Part shown: one piece after another, positions 33,899 to 38,814 of the stretch
How positions within the stretch are numbered: position 1 is the first letter of the stretch
Layout of the letters: each line of letters begins with the position of its first letter
Assembly: GCA_035268685.1 (NCBI GenBank)
Contig: DATFKK010000039.1
Location: forward strand, 1 to 38,814
From: Candidatus Krumholzibacteriia bacterium
GTDB taxonomy: Bacteria > Krumholzibacteriota > Krumholzibacteriia > JAJRXK01
Reading direction: 5' to 3'
DNA length: 38,814 nucleotides
Translations under genes and position numbers: made by a program
Notes under the pieces: model-generated
The model's input: only the letters and a program-made list of their open reading frames with translations
The model's database searches: none
Told to the model about the DNA's origin: nothing

Positions 33899-34201
33899 TC
33901 AGATCTCGAAGAGACCCTCGGCGAGCATGGTCTCGGCGAAATTGACCGTGTCACGCCGCGCCGTGTCCTCGTCGACGTCGAAGGCATCCATGACCGCAGC
34001 CACGATCTCGTCCACGGTCCGGCGCCCGTCGGCTGCGTTCCAGATCAGGGAACCGACGGGATTCAGCGTGGAGTACACGCTCGAGTCCAGGTTGAGGATC
34101 ACCACGTGATCGTCCAGCTCACGCCAGTGCGCACGCGCAGACCGGCGAGGTCGTGACTGTGGTCCCACCTTCGTCGACTTCGTGCCTCCGTCATCGACCA
34201 C
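33899..34201 (-). CDS. PqqD-like RiPP recognition element (lasso B1-type)
   Basis: The 100-residue protein is a PqqD-fold RiPP recognition element. WRELDDHVVILNLDSSVYSTLNPVGSLIWNAADGRRTVDEIV shows the winged-helix pattern and LNxxGxxIW motif, and the tail ends ETMLAEGLFEI. Such proteins bind leader peptides and deliver them to modifying enzymes. The start is GTG 34201 with GGGGAG six bases upstream. It is the first gene of the leftward run RRE-B2-kinase-peptide and has its own promoter. In HPr-rel-A systems a PqqD-family protein also partners the kinase; the B2 neighbour tilts the call toward a lasso-derived set. Confidence 0.83.
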   Translation of the reverse strand: MVDDGGTKSTKVGPQSRPRRSARAHWRELDDHVVILNLDSSVYSTLNPVGSLIWNAADGRRTVDEIVAAVMDAFDVDEDTARRDTVNFAETMLAEGLFEI

Positions 34202-34205
34202 GGCT

Positions 34206-34266
34206 GGCTCCCCTCGGTCTCGTGCAGCGCTCGCTCGTCCCGAGAGTCTAGACGCCGAGGCGAGCC
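34206..34266. repeat. Imperfect inverted repeat spanning the RRE 5' region
   Basis: GGCTCCCCTCGG (34206-34217) and CCGAGGCGAGCC (34255-34266) match at 11 of 12 positions as an inverted repeat. One arm covers the RRE ribosome site, the other the promoter spacer. A long-range hairpin or paired operator is possible. Confidence 0.35.
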
Positions 34267-34273
34267 GGGGCAA
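34245..34273 (-). promoter_or_regulatory. Promoter of the RRE-B2-kinase operon
   Basis: On the minus strand TTGCCC (34268-34273), a 17-bp spacer and TAGACT (34245-34250) form a good sigma70 promoter. The start would be near 34238, giving a 37-nt leader. It makes the cluster transcriptionally separate from the S46 peptidase upstream. Confidence 0.6.
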
Positions 34274-34286
34274 CGGAACACCGCGC

Positions 34287-36482
<2,196 letters not shown>

Positions 36483-36532
36483 GGAGCGCTTCCTCTCGGC
36501 ACAGGGTTCCGAACGGGGACGGAGAGCCCTGC

Positions 36533-36562
36533 AAATTAGCCGCGCATCCACGCTGGCATCAA
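36533..36562 (-). promoter_or_regulatory. Possible promoter for the S46 peptidase
   Basis: On the minus strand TTGATG (36557-36562), an 18-bp spacer and TAATTT (36533-36538) form a moderate -35/-10 pair about 50 bp upstream of the ATG. Confidence 0.4.
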
Positions 36563-36659
36563 GGCCTCGGGGCCGGCGATCACGCTTCCGTGCGGTGGCG
36601 GCTCGACAGGACGTCGGCCTGATCGCTCGAACAAGGTCACCGGTCCGCCTGGCCGCCGC

Positions 36660-38814
36660 TCAGTGGCCCACCGTCAACGTCGCCGACAGGGAACCGTTCG
36701 TGTCGACTCGGCCGGAGGTCTCGGCGTTCTCGCCGTCCGCGCGCCAGTCGATGCGGCCGAAGTCGCGCTCGACGGCCACGAAGGAGTACCGTCCGGGCTC
36801 GAGGAGTCCCGATCCGGCGATGCCACCGCAGTCGTCGTCGAATTCGCATTCGAAGGGATTGTCGCCGGGCCCTCCGAAGATCCAGACGAAGTACACCCGG
36901 GCCCCGTCGATCTGGCCGGCAAGGCTCCAGGCCGCCGGGTCGCCGTAGACGTCGAAGCTGACGTCGATCTCGGTCTCGCCGTCGGCGTAGGCCGTGTAGG
37001 TGTCGAGTTCGAAGTCGGGGTTCGAGAGCGACACGAAACCCTCGGTGGAACCCGTGAAGGTCGCGCCACCGAAGGCGTTCGGCGTTCCCGTGATGGTCGA
37101 ACGATGGAACTGTCGGAGTTCCACGCCCGCGCTCATGCCGTTGGATCCGTCACCGGATTCGTCGTAGTCGAATTCGTGTTCGAAGGGTTCGGCGCCCTCC
37201 ACCCGGCTCGTCGAGTCGACCCGCGCGAAGAAGACGATCTCCGCCCCGGGGGCGGCGCGGTTCGTGTCGTACTGGAATCCGAGATTGATGTCGGTGTCCA
37301 CCTCGCGCGAGGTCATCACGATCTGGTTCGTACGCAACGCCGAAGTGCTTGCCGAGATCGTCTCGTCGTCGTCGAAGGTCGCGGTTGCCTGGACCCGCAG
37401 TTCGTTCGTGTAGCGCCCGAAGCGACTGATCTCGGGCATCGTCACCGTGGTCGTCAACTCGCCGACGGCATCGGTGAGGCCTTCGAAGGGAACGAGGCCT
37501 GCGTCGAAGGCGACGACGCGAACCTCGACTCCCTCCAGCGGCGTGCTCGTCCCGTTGGCGCGTTCACCGACGCGCACGGTGATCGTCGCCGACTCCCCGG
37601 GGCCGAGACGATCCGGGAGGCCGTCGATCTCGACGAAGCGACCGACGTCGGCCGCACTTGCCGACACCGATCGCGTGGCCTGCTGGTCGAAGTCCCCGGT
37701 GGCCGAGACGTCCACCCTGACTTCGGCCGAACCCGGCGCGAGCGACACGAAGGTGTCGAATCGCCCGTCCGGACCCGTCACGCCGGCCGCGGGATCCACG
37801 GAGCCACCCACGGCGACGCACTCGATCAAGACGTTCTCGAGCCAGAGCGTGTCGCCGATCGCGCTCACGGTGCCGGCACGCACTTCGAGTCCATTGATCC
37901 CTCCCTCGCTGATCTCGTCGTCCATCGACGCCACCACGAGGAGCGGCGGCGACACGTAGACCGAGAGAGTCTCGGTCGTGAGGATCTGGTCGCCGAAGGC
38001 CCCGGCGTCGTACTCGTAGCCCGGGATCTGGACGAGGGACGTGACGTCGGGACCGCTGTCGATGCGCGCGAAGATCCGGCCCTCGCCCTCGCCGTCGGTG
38101 GCCGCGCGCCAGGCGAGGATGCCGGCGTCGGTCGCGTCGATCACTTCGGGAGTGTGGCTGAGTGGCGTGACATAGCGCGCGTCGGTCACGCGCGCGCGCC
38201 AGGTCATCGACGGGATGCTCGCGACGTCGAAGGCGAGGTCCGAGGTCGGTACCTGCGATGCGTAGTTCGACAGCAGCCCTCGGAAGATCCCCAGGAAGTA
38301 GTCGATCGTCTGGATGAGCGCGACGCGTCGCGGATGCCCGGAGGGTAGGCTGCCCGGGAGAACGCCCATGGCGTTCAGAACGAGGTCGACCAGATCGAGG
38401 GTGGTGATCGTCGCCGGTTGGTTCGAGGCCTGGATCCAGATCTCGGTCTGGGCCACCTCGCCCGGGGCGACGACGAGGGGATCGGCCGTCAGCTCGAAGG
38501 AATCGATCTGCGCGGGAAGGTAGCTGAGCGCGATCGTGTTGACGGCGGTGTTCACCAGGCCGAGGACGGTTCCGATCGTTCCCGCGAGCGCGACGCCGGG
38601 TGCCGCCACGGTTCCGCCCACGCCGACGAACGAGATCCCACCGACGACCGTGCCCATCCACGTTCCCCACGTCGACGTGGTCTCGCCGATGACCTGCTGG
38701 CCGACGTCGCGAACCATGACGTAGAGCTGCATGCGCATGGCGAGTTCGGTGTCGGTCAGCTCGGTCGTACGCCGCTGCGGCGCTGCCCTCTCGGCGACCG
38801 CCGAGATCCCTTCC
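36660..38814 (-). CDS. Large Ig-like surface protein (5' truncated)
   Basis: The frame is open to the right edge, so more than 718 residues are present and the N-terminus is missing. A hydrophobic Gly-rich stretch (GTWMGTVVGGISFVGVGGTVAAPGVALAG) lies near the start of the visible part. It may pack in the membrane or be a structural core. Several Ig-like beta domains follow, with repeats such as VSPPLLVVASMDDE, GLPDRLGPGESATITVRVG and SREVDTDINLGFQYDTNRAAPGAEIVFFARVD, reminiscent of bacterial Ig or invasin-type modules. The C-terminal domain (ETEIDVSFDVYGD, CEFDDDCGG, ATLTVGH) resembles a carbohydrate-binding or sensor domain. No enzyme motif is visible. A structural or adhesive extracellular role is likely. 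Confidence 0.65.
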   Translation of the reverse strand, partial: EGISAVAERAAPQRRTTELTDTELAMRMQLYVMVRDVGQQVIGETTSTWGTWMGTVVGGISFVGVGGTVAAPGVALAGTIGTVLGLVNTAVNTIALSYLPAQIDSFELTADPLVVAPGEVAQTEIWIQASNQPATITTLDLVDLVLNAMGVLPGSLPSGHPRRVALIQTIDYFLGIFRGLLSNYASQVPTSDLAFDVASIPSMTWRARVTDARYVTPLSHTPEVIDATDAGILAWRAATDGEGEGRIFARIDSGPDVTSLVQIPGYEYDAGAFGDQILTTETLSVYVSPPLLVVASMDDEISEGGINGLEVRAGTVSAIGDTLWLENVLIECVAVGGSVDPAAGVTGPDGRFDTFVSLAPGSAEVRVDVSATGDFDQQATRSVSASAADVGRFVEIDGLPDRLGPGESATITVRVGERANGTSTPLEGVEVRVVAFDAGLVPFEGLTDAVGELTTTVTMPEISRFGRYTNELRVQATATFDDDETISASTSALRTNQIVMTSREVDTDINLGFQYDTNRAAPGAEIVFFARVDSTSRVEGAEPFEHEFDYDESGDGSNGMSAGVELRQFHRSTITGTPNAFGGATFTGSTEGFVSLSNPDFELDTYTAYADGETEIDVSFDVYGDPAAWSLAGQIDGARVYFVWIFGGPGDNPFECEFDDDCGGIAGSGLLEPGRYSFVAVERDFGRIDWRADGENAETSGRVDTNGSLSATLTVGH

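Overview
The window is about 38.8 kb of GC-rich, densely coding bacterial DNA. It carries an alternative complex III (ACIII) plus caa3 oxidase cluster, an export protein with a C-terminal FlgD-like sorting domain, an S46 dipeptidyl peptidase and many translationally overlapped genes. That mix suggests an aerobic member of the FCB group or a neighbouring phylum (Gemmatimonadota, Krumholzibacteriota or Eisenbacteria-like). No rRNA gene is present to settle this. Both edge genes are cut by the window. I saw no tRNA, rRNA, CRISPR array, transposase or phage gene.

Layout. 1-5.7 kb: the 3' end of an exported FlgD-Ig protein, a MauE/DoxX-thioredoxin membrane protein, ornithine aminotransferase, an exported metallo-beta-lactamase-fold hydrolase and an HDOD signalling protein, with strong hairpins between convergent genes. 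6.2-18.7 kb: one respiratory operon, actABCDEF, a small membrane protein, a Sco copper chaperone and ctaCDEF. It encodes a quinol:cytochrome c oxidoreductase and an A2-type caa3 terminal oxidase, an almost complete quinol-to-oxygen branch. 18.8-26.0 kb: a divergent tyrosine/homogentisate catabolic locus. hpd and hmgA run rightwards. An unknown barrel-like protein, fumarylacetoacetase, acetoacetyl-CoA synthetase and a GNAT run leftwards with 4-nt overlaps. The shared control region holds two inverted repeats. No recognisable maleylacetoacetate isomerase is present. 26.0-29.5 kb: a Nudix hydrolase, a DUF3810 metallopeptidase-like membrane protein whose start codon overlaps the Nudix start, a class I aminotransferase and a LON-domain protein.

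29.6-34.3 kb is the most unusual part. A CarH-like B12 photoreceptor regulator is followed by an NTF2-like protein and an NTP_transf_5 nucleotidyltransferase. These converge on a leftward cluster of a PqqD/RRE protein, a lasso-B2-type transglutaminase-fold protease, an HPr-kinase-like kinase and a 45-residue peptide. The peptide's leader keeps the lasso YxxP...T register, but the predicted core has no Asp/Glu at positions 7-9, and no asparagine-synthetase-like lasso cyclase or exporter lies nearby. I read this as a lasso-derived, cyclase-free RiPP-like or HPr-rel-type peptide modification system, possibly linked to light and B12 through its neighbour.

34.3-38.8 kb: an S46 dipeptidyl peptidase with Met at the position that sets acidic or hydrophobic P1 preference in characterised enzymes, and the C-terminal part of a large Ig-like surface protein. 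All function calls rest on reading motifs, family knowledge and context. No database search was run.
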